Virus record (IMG/VR): IMGVR_UViG_3300022888_000017
Coordinates: 1 to 40,676 of that record
Reading direction: 5' to 3' (one strand)
From: a virus
Length of the DNA: 40,676 bases
The notes below the pieces were generated by a model. The model saw nothing but the letters and a program-made list of their open reading frames with translations. It was not told the origin of the DNA and did no database searches. A program made the translations under genes and the position numbers. Below are positions 1 to 7,298 of this stretch, piece after piece (positions within the stretch are counted from its first letter, which is position 1; every line of letters starts with the position of its first letter).

Positions 1-2
1 TC

Positions 3-173
3 GCCACACTTGGGAGTGATTTCACAGCTCCTGTCAATTATAGTACAGCCTTAGTAGGCCCCGTTACTATTCCTAATGTAACAGTAAATGGCAATTTAAA
101 TGTAATGACCTCACTGAATGTTACAGGGAATGTGTCCATTGCTACCACCGGCAGTTTAAATATAATAGGATAA
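3..173 (+). CDS. C-terminal end of a virion/fibre-like protein (partial)
   Basis: An open frame enters from the left edge and ends at TAA 171-173, giving about 56 residues. The visible tail is rich in Asn, Val, Thr and Gly with short beta-strand repeats (NVTVNGNLNVMTSLNVTGNV), as in phage fibre shafts and baseplate-wedge-attached fibres. The next fibre gene starts 8 bases downstream. The rest of the protein lies outside the window, so its identity cannot be fixed; the call rests on composition and on its place at the head of a fibre array. Confidence 0.6.
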   Translation, partial: ATLGSDFTAPVNYSTALVGPVTIPNVTVNGNLNVMTSLNVTGNVSIATTGSLNIIG

Positions 174-181
174 ATAGTAGT

Positions 182-1249
182 ATGGGCGACATAACAATAA
201 ATGGAAAAAATGTAATAACTCAGTCAGGATCAGCTGAACCAGTATTGGCAAGCAATGTCACTGGTGGAGCGGGGTTAACTTTACAATACACAAATGCTAC
301 TTTTACTACTCCAACAATAGATTCGATAAAACTCACTCCCGGCACTGCTCCCGTCTCTCCAGCAGAAGGTCAGTTGTACTATAATGATGCTGATAATGTA
401 GTTAAAGTTTATAATGGGTCTACTTGGGATCAACTGAGTAACAAATTCTCAGCTACAGGTGGCACAGAATCAACGTACTCATCAGGTGGTGTTAATTACA
501 AAGTACATACATTTACCACATCAGGTACATTTACTGCTGATTCAGTAGGTGTTGTTGATGTTCTTGTAGTTGCCGGTGGTGGCGGAGGTGGTTGGGGAAC
601 CCATGGTGGAGCAGGCGGTGGAGCAGGCGGTATGCGAGTTACCGCAGGACATTCACTTACTGGTCAATCATATACAGTCACTATTGGTGCTGGTGGGGCA
701 AGCGCTACAGGCTCCGGCGACAGAGGTAATAATGGTGCAAATTCCGTATTTGGTTCAATCACATCACTAGGGGGTGGAGGTGCTGGTGTTTATGGTAGCC
801 TTAGAAATGGTCTCTCTGGTGGTTCTGGTGGCGGTGGTTCTGAGGCTTATCAAGCAGGCAATAGTGCTGGTGGTGCTGGTACTTCAGGTCAAGGTAATGC
901 TGGGGGAGGTTCAAACCAAACTTTTGGTGGTGGCGGTGGTGGTGGCGCTGGCGCTGCGGGAGCTGCTGCTGTAGCAACTAACATTGGTGGAGCTGGTGGT
1001 GTTGGCTTAACTAATTCTTACTCTGGTTCATCTCTTTACTATGCTGGCGGCGGTGGTGGTAATGGTGACTCTGGCGGTGGAGCTGGTGGTAATGGAGGTG
1101 GAGGTAACTCTGCTGGTAATAATGGTTTTTCAGCTGGTAATGGAGCAGACGGTTCTACAAATCGTGGTGGTGGTGGTGGTGCTTGTGGTGCTTCTGGTTC
1201 TCCGGGTGACGGCGGCTCAGGTATCGTAATCATTCGTTACGTAGTTTAA
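182..1249 (+). CDS. Glycine-rich tail-fibre adhesin
   Basis: A 355-residue fibre-type protein. Residues 1-90 are a linker region with a SNVTGGAGLTLQY motif and an EGQLYYND motif near residue 61 that recurs in the gene at 7260. From about residue 125 almost to the C-terminus it is extremely Gly-rich with runs of GGGGG, and it ends in GIVIIRYVV. Such domains fold as packed polyglycine-II helices in known phage receptor-binding tips (the T2/S16 gp38 type), so the inferred role is host surface recognition at a fibre tip. The MAHYAKV-family gene follows 11 bases later, and the same pairing occurs at 7260/8736. Exact fibre (long, short or accessory) is unknown. Confidence 0.8.
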   Translation: MGDITINGKNVITQSGSAEPVLASNVTGGAGLTLQYTNATFTTPTIDSIKLTPGTAPVSPAEGQLYYNDADNVVKVYNGSTWDQLSNKFSATGGTESTYSSGGVNYKVHTFTTSGTFTADSVGVVDVLVVAGGGGGGWGTHGGAGGGAGGMRVTAGHSLTGQSYTVTIGAGGASATGSGDRGNNGANSVFGSITSLGGGGAGVYGSLRNGLSGGSGGGGSEAYQAGNSAGGAGTSGQGNAGGGSNQTFGGGGGGGAGAAGAAAVATNIGGAGGVGLTNSYSGSSLYYAGGGGGNGDSGGGAGGNGGGGNSAGNNGFSAGNGADGSTNRGGGGGACGASGSPGDGGSGIVIIRYVV

Positions 1250-1260
1250 GGAGAACAAAT

Positions 1261-1608
1261 ATGGCACATTATGCAAAAGTAGAAAACACATTAGTAACAC
1301 AAGTAATAGTTGCAGAAGCTGAGTTTTTTGATACGTTTGTTGATTCAAGTCCTGGCGAGTGGATTCAAACTTCATATAACACACATGGTGGAGTGCATTC
1401 AGAAGGAGAAACACCTTTAAGAAAGAATTATGCTGGAGTAGGATTTACATACGATTCAGTTCGTGACGCTTTCATCGCACCTCAACCTTATCCATCTTGG
1501 ATATTAGTAGAAGATACTTGTCAATGGACAGCACCTGTTGCTTATCCTGATGATGAAAAACAATATTCTTGGAATGAAGAAACAGAAACTTGGGATGAGA
1601 TAGAATAA
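1261..1608 (+). CDS. Small fibre-partner protein, MAHYAKV family
   Basis: A 115-residue protein preceded by AAGGAG. It begins MAHYAKVENTLVTQV and has a conserved core (RKNYAGVGFTYDSVRDAFI, then PYPSWILVEDTCQW) and an acidic Trp-rich end. A paralogue at 8736 shares all these blocks. In my knowledge this family is common in marine T4-like phages next to fibre genes, but its biochemical function is not established. Both copies here follow glycine-rich adhesins directly, so an assembly factor or minor component of that fibre type is a reasonable inference. Its stop overlaps the ATG of the remnant at 1608 (TAATG). Confidence 0.75.
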   Translation: MAHYAKVENTLVTQVIVAEAEFFDTFVDSSPGEWIQTSYNTHGGVHSEGETPLRKNYAGVGFTYDSVRDAFIAPQPYPSWILVEDTCQWTAPVAYPDDEKQYSWNEETETWDEIE

Positions 1609-1661
1609 TGGCAAACTTATTAATTAAACCAACAACAGGATCAGGTATATGCCAAATTTAA
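1608..1661 (+). pseudogene. Remnant of a MANLxIKP-type fibre gene start
   Basis: A 17-codon frame, MANLLIKPTTGSGICQI, starts on the stop of the previous gene (TAATG). Its first eleven residues match the N-termini of the fibre genes at 4743 (MANLVIRPASGTG) and 5762 (MANMIIKPAADGN). It then runs into the start region of the C1q-type fibre gene and stops. The simplest reading is a recombination scar: the 5' end of an old fibre gene was left when a new fibre gene was joined on. It could alternatively act as a short translation-coupling leader. Confidence 0.65.
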
Positions 1662-2341
1662 AATTAGGAGGAATTACCGCACTTTCAGAATCGGGTGGAG
1701 TAGTAACTCTCCCTGCTGAAGTTATTGGTGGAACGGGTTTAACTACTACTAGTGTAAATGCCGCCAATATAACTGCTGGAGTTTTACCTGCTGATGTTAC
1801 AGGAGGTTCAGGACTTACGAGCCCATTACAAAAGGCTGGTGGTACTATGACTGGTACTATTGCCGGATTTACGAGTACGGGTATTGATGATAATGCTACG
1901 AGTACAGCTATGACTATTGATAATAGTAGTATAGTCACTATGCCTTATCAGCCTGCTTTTGACGTTTCTCGTGGATCTGAAGGTAGTGCTAACTTAACTG
2001 GGATAATATCACACCCTGTTACTTACATAGATAGAGGAAACGACCATAACGGCACTAGGTTTACCGCTCCTGTGACTGGAGTATATCACTTCTATACTTC
2101 TCATATTAAGAACGCTCCTGCTGTAACTGTAAATCGAAGGCGATTTCTGGTAAATGGTGCGGCAGCCTTAAATGGCAGACATCAAAGGCTAGATGAGACC
2201 GCCACTGGTTATAACGGCGCTGGTACATTTAGTATGCTAATAAGCCTCAGTGTCGGCGACTACATTGAAGTAGATCAGTGGGCAGGTGCTTCACATGGCA
2301 GTTGGGAATATGACTACTTTGGTGGCCACCTAGTAGGTTAA
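1649..2341 (+). CDS. Tail-fibre protein with C1q-like C-terminal domain
   Basis: A 230-residue fibre protein. Residues 1-95 carry array-typical linkers (AGVLPADVTGGSGLTSPLQK and an AGGTMTGTI motif). From about residue 104 the sequence looks like a C1q/TNF-like jelly roll: PAFDVSRG, then RFTAPVTGVYHFY, FLVNG, and a LSVGDYIEVDQW strand near the end. C1q-like domains trimerise and bind ligands, so this is probably a trimeric receptor-binding head. The ATG lies inside the remnant at 1608-1661, in another frame, with no strong Shine-Dalgarno of its own, so coupling to the remnant is possible. Confidence 0.78.
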   Translation: MPNLKLGGITALSESGGVVTLPAEVIGGTGLTTTSVNAANITAGVLPADVTGGSGLTSPLQKAGGTMTGTIAGFTSTGIDDNATSTAMTIDNSSIVTMPYQPAFDVSRGSEGSANLTGIISHPVTYIDRGNDHNGTRFTAPVTGVYHFYTSHIKNAPAVTVNRRRFLVNGAAALNGRHQRLDETATGYNGAGTFSMLISLSVGDYIEVDQWAGASHGSWEYDYFGGHLVG

Positions 2342-2361
2342 TTTTAAACAAAGGAGTAATT

Positions 2362-2619
2362 ATGACAACATACACAATAACACTAACAGATGCAGAAACT
2401 AAAGCAATGGAATATGTAGCAGTCTCAGTACAGGATTGGGCAGACAATGCCTTACAAAACAGAGCTAGAATTGCTATGGATGAAATATATGATATAGAAG
2501 TAGCTCGTATGACAGCAGACCCTACAATAACATCTATCCCAGCAGACAAAGAAGCAGTGGTACTAGCAGCAGACATTAAGAGTGTGGCAGTACGAAATGC
2601 AGAAACTGAAGATGAATAA
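2362..2619 (+). CDS. Small fibre-array protein, MTTYTITLTDAE family
   Basis: An 85-residue protein with AAAGGAG upstream of its ATG. It begins TYTITLTDAETKAMEYVAV followed by VQDWADNALQNRARIAMDEI, then an acidic Ala-rich end. Similar small proteins are familiar from marine phage fibre regions but have no assigned function that I know. It occupies the partner position after the C1q fibre. It is probably helical and soluble, with no signal peptide or membrane segment. Treat it as a hypothetical fibre-linked protein. Confidence 0.65.
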   Translation: MTTYTITLTDAETKAMEYVAVSVQDWADNALQNRARIAMDEIYDIEVARMTADPTITSIPADKEAVVLAADIKSVAVRNAETEDE

Positions 2620-2633
2620 AGGATAAAGTATAA

Positions 2634-3323
2634 ATGGGAAATTTGATTATAAAAGGAAAAGGCGGAGCTGGTAATAAACTGATACTACAGGATCAGGCTG
2701 GTGGAGCAGTAATCACTACTGGTGACTCTGGAGCCACTATGGCTAGTAATGTTACTGGTATTCCAGCGGCAGGAGTTACTGGAGTATTACCTGTTGGAGT
2801 TACAGGTGGTTCTGGATTGACTGCACTAGGGACTGTTGCTTCAGGGACTATTGGAAGTGGAGTTACAATGCCTGCTGGTAGTGTAATTCAAACTAAGTTT
2901 GTAAACTCTAATGCCGACATCGGTGTTATTGGTCACGCCTCTCCATGGCATCTTTCTGCACTTGATATTACATTAACAACTAAATCGGCTAGTAGTATAT
3001 TCATCATTGCCGCACAATATTCAGCTGACGATACCAATTCATCCTCATTTGGTGTAGGTATTGGTGTATATGTTACAGGTGCTGCTATTACTGATGAATA
3101 TTGGTTATATCCAGCGGCACATGAAGATTACCAAAGTGGCGGCGGCGATTCATACATGGTAGCAAGACATACTACTGCATTTGCGCCAGGATATGCCGCT
3201 GGAATCACATTCACTATCAGAGTATACGGTAGATTTAATAACAGTAATGGTCAGAGATTTCTTGGTAATGGCGGTCCATACTATGCCCAAAGACATCTGG
3301 TGCAGGAGATACAAAATGTTTAA
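2634..3323 (+). CDS. Tail-fibre protein with variable C-terminal knob
   Basis: A 229-residue protein. The N-terminus (MGNLIIKGKGGAGNKLILQD, then QAGGAV) is related to the genes at 4743 and 5762. Residues 37-80 are the shared linker (SNVTGIPAAGVTGVLPVGVT, GGSGLTALGTVASGT). The knob starts at the GSVIQTKF strand near residue 82 and ends with HLVQEIQNV, an ending shared with other knobs in the array (VQEIAA, IEEIML). A receptor-binding fibre tip is inferred from context. Its last codons overlap the next gene's start. Confidence 0.75.
   Translation: MGNLIIKGKGGAGNKLILQDQAGGAVITTGDSGATMASNVTGIPAAGVTGVLPVGVTGGSGLTALGTVASGTIGSGVTMPAGSVIQTKFVNSNADIGVIGHASPWHLSALDITLTTKSASSIFIIAAQYSADDTNSSSFGVGIGVYVTGAAITDEYWLYPAAHEDYQSGGGDSYMVARHTTAFAPGYAAGITFTIRVYGRFNNSNGQRFLGNGGPYYAQRHLVQEIQNV
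2745..2793 (+). repeat. 49-nt exact direct repeat in fibre linkers (copy 1)
   Basis: The stretch encoding the SNVTGIPAAGVTGVLP linker is identical, base for base, to 4854-4902 in the fibre gene at 4743. Flanking bases differ, including synonymous changes, so the perfect identity looks like recent gene conversion or a kept crossover site. Confidence 0.8.
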
Positions 3324-3624
3324 TCAAAAACAAATAGATAATATTCAATTTACGGTTGTCAGAGATTTATTTCCTACAGGTGAATTTCAAATAATGAATG
3401 ATATTGTAACCTTTATAGATGATAATGTTATGTCGTCTGAAATGTATGATGACAGAAAGGCTGAGATATTGGCTGAGTATGCTGGATTAGAGTACTCACG
3501 TAACCGGAAAGCAGAATATGATGCCTTGAATCAATTTGAGTTGATATCTGATGATGAAGCAAACGGCACAACAACTCACAAAGATGCAATTGCAGCAATT
3601 AAAACTAAATACCCAAAGGTATAA
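3316..3624 (+). CDS. Small fibre-partner protein, KYPK family
   Basis: A 102-residue protein. I chose the ATG at 3316 because GGAG lies just upstream and it overlaps the preceding stop by a few bases, a coupling style used repeatedly here; a longer frame from 3181 would overlap the fibre gene by 140 bases. The N-terminal half is unique. The C-terminal half carries the family block: EYSRNRKAEYDALNQFELIS, NGTTTHKDAIAAIKTKYPKV. Similar tails (YP..DQLD...KYPK) end many small phage proteins encoded beside fibre genes. A fibre assembly or chaperone role is inferred. Confidence 0.7.
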   Translation: MFNQKQIDNIQFTVVRDLFPTGEFQIMNDIVTFIDDNVMSSEMYDDRKAEILAEYAGLEYSRNRKAEYDALNQFELISDDEANGTTTHKDAIAAIKTKYPKV

Positions 3625-3634
3625 ACTATGGCAA
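3594..3634 (+). repeat. 41-nt exact repeat spanning a gene junction (copy 1)
   Basis: The segment covering the last AIKTKYPKV codons, the TAA, and the start of the next fibre gene (ATGGCAA) is identical to 5728-5768. A diverged version sits at 4704-4748. The repeat is placed exactly where a crossover would swap whole fibre cassettes without disturbing either reading frame. Confidence 0.8.
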
Positions 3635-4470
3635 CTATAAAATTAAATAATGTATCTATCGCCACGGAGACTGCAGGCGCTGCTGCTTTGACTGTGCCAT
3701 CCATACAACAAACTGATGCTCAAAATATTTCAGGAACTAAAGCATCACATGAAATGTTTATGGGTAAAACGTTTACTCTTACAGGAGATTTGACGGTTAA
3801 TGATAATCTAGTTTTTGCAAATCTTACTGGGGGTGGAGCAGATATTACCATTACAGATGATGGAAATGGAAGAACAATAACTACAGGTAGTGCGGGTACA
3901 TTAGAAGGTGGTGAATTTTTAGGAACTGTGCCACCAGAAACGGATATAAGCACGATGACATCGGGGGCTATTGCGAGTGCTATTACAAACAATGCAGGAG
4001 TTGCTTCAGGGGCTATAGCAGCTGGGGTTACGTTTCCTGCTGGTCATGTAATTCAAATAGTAAGCTCTCGGCCCGCTAATTATTCTTCTACAACCGCTTA
4101 TAGTAGTGCTAGTTTAGTACCATGTGCTCAACAATCTATTACAACAAAACAGGCCAATTCTTCATTTCTTATTCATTGGAATGCCGAGCATACAAGAAGT
4201 GTTGCTGGTAGAAGTCAATTTTTAATGGCAGATAGCTATACTGCTGGCACATCTAACTATAGTACGGGAAATTATTTCTTTTATTCTCACTATGGGTGGT
4301 ATCACAGTGCTGGTGGTGGAAACTTTATAACTTCTTATTCATATCATGATAAATCCCAAACCCTTGCAGCCGGAGCAAGTATTACATTTTATGTTTTCCT
4401 TGGGCCAATTGGTTCAGCAACAGATGGAGCAAACCATCAAGATATACAAGTACAGGAGATAGCGGCATGA
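3628..4470 (+). CDS. Tail-fibre protein with variable C-terminal knob
   Basis: A 280-residue protein. It begins MATIKLNNVSIATETAGAAA, then has a beta-repeat shaft (TLTGDLTVNDNLVFANLTGG) and a short linker GAIAAGVTFPAGHVIQIVSS that leads into the knob at about residue 135. The C-terminus ends DIQVQEIAA, as in the neighbouring knobs. The unusually Ser/Tyr/His-rich knob (SYSYHDKS region) suggests a surface-binding head. Start and stop overlap neighbours closely: 3 bases after the previous stop and a 4-base ATGA overlap with the next gene. Confidence 0.75.
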   Translation: MATIKLNNVSIATETAGAAALTVPSIQQTDAQNISGTKASHEMFMGKTFTLTGDLTVNDNLVFANLTGGGADITITDDGNGRTITTGSAGTLEGGEFLGTVPPETDISTMTSGAIASAITNNAGVASGAIAAGVTFPAGHVIQIVSSRPANYSSTTAYSSASLVPCAQQSITTKQANSSFLIHWNAEHTRSVAGRSQFLMADSYTAGTSNYSTGNYFFYSHYGWYHSAGGGNFITSYSYHDKSQTLAAGASITFYVFLGPIGSATDGANHQDIQVQEIAA

Positions 4471-4736
4471 GTATTCCACAGGCATTAGAATCATTACGGC
4501 CGGGTGCAGAATGGACGCTTATAGGTGATACCTTAACTTGGTCAGATATAAGTCAAACAGAACCAACTACGGCTGAAATAAATGCGGAGGTAGATCGATT
4601 AGAATATTCCAGAAAACGTAAAGAAGAATATGATGCTTTGAACCAATTTGAAATGCAATATGATGATAAAGCAAATGGTACGACTACATGGGAAGACGCG
4701 ATTGCAGCAATTAAAACGAAATACCCAAAGGGATAA
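4467..4736 (+). CDS. Small fibre-partner protein, KYPK family
   Basis: An 89-residue protein starting at the ATGA overlap with the preceding fibre, with AGGAGAT just upstream. The C-terminal 45 residues repeat the family block: EYSRKRKEEYDALNQFEMQY, then NGTTTWEDAIAAIKTKYPKG. The N-terminal part (ALESLRPGAEWTLIGDTLTW) resembles the one at 10096 (ALLSLEPDSVFVVRGEEIEW), suggesting a two-part protein with a variable first half and a constant tail. A role in folding or attaching the upstream fibre is inferred from invariant gene order only. Confidence 0.7.
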   Translation: MSIPQALESLRPGAEWTLIGDTLTWSDISQTEPTTAEINAEVDRLEYSRKRKEEYDALNQFEMQYDDKANGTTTWEDAIAAIKTKYPKG

Positions 4737-4742
4737 TAAACT

Positions 4743-5468
4743 ATGGCAAATTTAGTAATACGACCAGCATCAGGAACGGGTAACAAAGTAGTAGTACAAG
4801 ATCAGGCAGGTGGGGCAGTCCTGACTACTGCTGATTCTGGGGCAACTATGGCAAGTAATGTTACTGGTATTCCAGCGGCAGGAGTTACTGGAGTATTACC
4901 TGCTGCAGTAACAGGTGGATCAGGATTGACTGCACTAGGGACTGTTGCTTCAGGAACTTTAGGAAGTGGAGTTACTTTTCCATCAGGATGTGTCATTGGT
5001 GGTGCTATGTTAGAAAGGTTTCAGGTCACTAGTTATGTTCAGACAACTTCAACTTCCTTCGTAGATACAGGAATATGGGGGAGTTATACTCCTATAAAAT
5101 CTTCAAGTGTAACACGTTTAAAAATTCATTTTCACGTTGGTTTTTCACAAGCACAAAATTATCTTACTTACCACACGTGTGGAATGGATAGTATTAATTC
5201 AACAACTTACGCCTCTGCTACTAGCTTAGATGATAGTGCTTATAATCACAGAAATATCGCTACTGCTGATAGAACTTATCACAGTACTTGGGATTTTATA
5301 CAAACTACTAGTGGAAGAGTGTCGGCTATTTTCCCGTCCTCTATAACTTCCTACTCTGCTGGTACTCCTTATTATTTCAGACTATATTATAAGACAGCGG
5401 GGGGCATCTTTTATTTTGGTCACATCCACACACAACTAGCCTTTTGGATAGAGGAGATAATGTTATGA
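4743..5468 (+). CDS. Tail-fibre protein with variable C-terminal knob
   Basis: A 241-residue protein beginning MANLVIRPASGTGNKVVVQD with the AGGAVLTTADSGATMASNV linker. The linker to residue 80 is nearly the same as in the gene at 2634. The knob begins at about residue 82 (SGCVIGGAMLERFQVTS) and contains a TSTSFVDTGIWGSYTPIKSS region of the type found in phage tip domains (an aromatic strand followed by 'sitp.s.ssk'). It ends FWIEEIML. It is likely a receptor-binding fibre. Confidence 0.75.
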   Translation: MANLVIRPASGTGNKVVVQDQAGGAVLTTADSGATMASNVTGIPAAGVTGVLPAAVTGGSGLTALGTVASGTLGSGVTFPSGCVIGGAMLERFQVTSYVQTTSTSFVDTGIWGSYTPIKSSSVTRLKIHFHVGFSQAQNYLTYHTCGMDSINSTTYASATSLDDSAYNHRNIATADRTYHSTWDFIQTTSGRVSAIFPSSITSYSAGTPYYFRLYYKTAGGIFYFGHIHTQLAFWIEEIML

Positions 5469-5758
5469 TATTAGATAAATTTCAAGCTATTGTGTCACTA
5501 GTTGGTGGTGGAGTATCACAGATAGCAGATGGGACTATAAATTATCACGATGGACAATCTCAACCAACAGAAGCAGAAATAGATGCCGAAATAATTAGGC
5601 TTCAAGCAGAATGGGACGATCAAGCCTATGCCAGAAAACGGAAAGTAGAATATGATGCCTTGAACCAACTTGAATTGATGTCTGATGATGCTATCAATGG
5701 CACTACAACTCACAAAGACGCAATTGTAGCAATTAAAACTAAATACCCAAAGGTATAA
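5465..5758 (+). CDS. Small fibre-partner protein, KYPK family
   Basis: A 97-residue protein. The start at 5465 makes an ATGA overlap with the upstream stop and has GAGGAG nearby; a start at 5444 is possible but overlaps more. The tail block is present: YARKRKVEYDALNQLELMSD, NGTTTHKDAIVAIKTKYPKV. The first half (MILDKFQAIVSLVGGGVSQI) is unlike other copies. The last codons and stop lie in the 41-nt junction repeat shared with 3594-3634. Confidence 0.7.
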   Translation: MILDKFQAIVSLVGGGVSQIADGTINYHDGQSQPTEAEIDAEIIRLQAEWDDQAYARKRKVEYDALNQLELMSDDAINGTTTHKDAIVAIKTKYPKV

Positions 5759-5761
5759 ACT

Positions 5762-6079
5762 ATGGCAAACATGATAATTAAACCCGCAGCAGACGGTAAT
5801 TTACTTATACAGGATAGGGCGGGGGGTGCTGTTTTGTCAACTAGTACTTCTGGGGCAACTATTGCTAATGTTACACTCTCAGATGATGTCCTTCCTGTGA
5901 CTGATGATACATATGACTTAGGATCAGCAGCAAAGAGATGGCAAAACATTTACACTACTGACTTACATCTTCAAAATGAAAGAGGAAACTGGACAGTTAT
6001 TGAGGAAGAGAACTATCTAACACTAAGAAATAACAAGACTGACAAAGTTTACAAGCTGGTTATGGAGGAAATAGAATAA
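5762..6079 (+). CDS. Short fibre-like structural protein with DLGS...RW and NERG motifs
   Basis: A 105-residue protein. The N-terminus MANMIIKPAADGNLLIQDRA matches the fibre family at 4743. It then has the shaft motif TYDLGSAAKRWQNIYTTDLH, followed by LQNERGNWTVIEEENYLTLR and KTDKVYKLVMEEIE. The latter block is a common ending in marine phage structural proteins, so this is probably a complete short protein and not a truncation, although it lacks a knob. Its TAATG overlaps the next gene, a glycine-rich adhesin, which could be its partner. Confidence 0.65.
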   Translation: MANMIIKPAADGNLLIQDRAGGAVLSTSTSGATIANVTLSDDVLPVTDDTYDLGSAAKRWQNIYTTDLHLQNERGNWTVIEEENYLTLRNNKTDKVYKLVMEEIE

Positions 6080-6945
6080 TGGCACTAATAAGCGCTCAGA
6101 GTTCGGGTACGATTAATACGACTACTAATTATTCTTATACTGGTTCAGACCAGACATTTACTGTTCCGGCTGGTATTACTATAATAAGAGTATATTTGTG
6201 GGGAGCTGGAGCCGGTGCTGGTTATAGCTCCGCGACCCCAGCCAGCAAAGGAGGCGGAGGCGGTTTTACTTTTGGAGATATTAAAGTAACTCCGGCCGAG
6301 ACAATGTGTGTTATGGTTGGTGGAAGAGGAACAAGTGGTTCATCTGCTATGACATATGGTAATGGAGGAGGAGCATCTGGATCTCATAATTCTAGTTCAG
6401 GTGCAGGCCGTTCTGCTATTTTCAGAGGCGGCAATTCAACTACTCTTGCTAACGAATTAGCGACCGCCGGAGGAGGCGGAGGTGGTGGTGAAGGAGGAGA
6501 TGATGGTACAGCCGGAGCAGGAGGCGGTACGACAGGACAACCCGCGTCTTATGATACGTATCGGGTCTCGCATACTTCCGATGTTTATGGTAGTCATCCT
6601 ATAGGTGCCGGTGGAGGAACACAAGAGAGTAAAGGGACTCATACCGGAAATGCTAATGGTGATTTAGGTGGAGATCGATGTCGAGGAGGCCATGGAGCAA
6701 GTACACCCGCTTCCGGCGGAGGCGGTGGAGGTTACTATGGCGGTGCCGATGGAAGACAAGATAAAGGTGGAGGCGGTGGTTCTGGATATACAGGAGGAAT
6801 GATATGGGGTGTAACTGAAATGGGTTACTACGATGTTCCGGCCGGAGCTAAACATCCATTGCATCCCGGAGCTGCAATTGGATGGGGGTCTTCATCTGGT
6901 GGGGCTGGCCACGGATATCATGGCTACGTAGTTGTACAATACTGA
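6079..6945 (+). CDS. Glycine-rich tail-fibre adhesin (short N-terminus)
   Basis: A 288-residue protein with almost no shaft. After the first 25 residues it enters a glycine-rich adhesin domain at QTFTVPAGITIIRVYLWGAG, and it ends HGYHGYVVVQY. The opening strand, GGGGGG runs and terminal VVVQY match the general plan of the adhesins at 182 and 7260, but the sequence is clearly distinct and is paired with an LRDLP-tail partner (6955) instead of a MAHYAKV protein. Lack of a shaft suggests it caps another fibre, perhaps the short one encoded just before it. Confidence 0.75.
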   Translation: MALISAQSSGTINTTTNYSYTGSDQTFTVPAGITIIRVYLWGAGAGAGYSSATPASKGGGGGFTFGDIKVTPAETMCVMVGGRGTSGSSAMTYGNGGGASGSHNSSSGAGRSAIFRGGNSTTLANELATAGGGGGGGEGGDDGTAGAGGGTTGQPASYDTYRVSHTSDVYGSHPIGAGGGTQESKGTHTGNANGDLGGDRCRGGHGASTPASGGGGGGYYGGADGRQDKGGGGGSGYTGGMIWGVTEMGYYDVPAGAKHPLHPGAAIGWGSSSGGAGHGYHGYVVVQY

Positions 6946-6954
6946 AAGGATAAA

Positions 6955-7242
6955 ATGACATTACCATACTTAGAAGGAATGACGCATACAGAAATGAAGG
7001 CCCATTCAGATAATCCTGAATGGAGAGCTAAATCTGATGAATTAGTGAGATATGCTGCTCTCAGAAAAGAAAGGGATCGTCTTCTAGCAGAAACGGATTG
7101 GATGGCCAATTCTGATGTTACACTTTCAGCAGACTGGAAAACATATAGACAAACATTGAGAGATTTGCCCGAAAATTCAACACCTGATTTTGATGAAGAT
7201 GGAAAATTAACAGATGTAACATGGCCCACTAAACCTGAATAA
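6955..7242 (+). CDS. Tail-fibre assembly chaperone-like protein (LRDLP/WPTKP tail)
   Basis: A 95-residue protein with AAAGGA upstream. The C-terminal part has RKERDRLLAETDWMANSDVT, then YRQTLRDLPENSTPDF and a final DVTWPTKPE. This pattern (R..LL..tDW, W..YRq.LRDlP, WP..P) is the hallmark of a widespread phage tail-assembly-chaperone family (the PF16778 type, from memory). A second copy of the tail is at 14601. It probably helps fold or mount the glycine-rich fibre encoded just upstream; not itself expected in the virion. Confidence 0.75.
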   Translation: MTLPYLEGMTHTEMKAHSDNPEWRAKSDELVRYAALRKERDRLLAETDWMANSDVTLSADWKTYRQTLRDLPENSTPDFDEDGKLTDVTWPTKPE

Positions 7243-7259
7243 GTTAAAGGATTAAATAA

Positions 7260-7298
7260 ATGAGTTATATAGGACAAACACTAGGACAAGGCAAAGCA
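7260..7298 (+). repeat. 39-nt exact direct repeat at fibre gene starts (copy 1)
   Basis: The first 39 coding bases are identical to 9177-9215, and further near-identical blocks follow in the region encoding VENGYQVGQL. The two genes then diverge completely after about residue 90, so the shared 5' end looks like a recombination-maintained base domain. Confidence 0.8.

Noticed and set aside
1039-1233. Proline-rich frames on the reverse strand of glycine-rich genes
   Set aside because: They are the complement of GGN glycine codons; they have no ribosome site and mirror the adhesin genes at 182 and 7260.
5762-6079. Truncated fibre pseudogene
   Set aside because: The C-terminal NERG...VMEEIE block is a typical intact ending in marine phage proteins, so the short length seems genuine.
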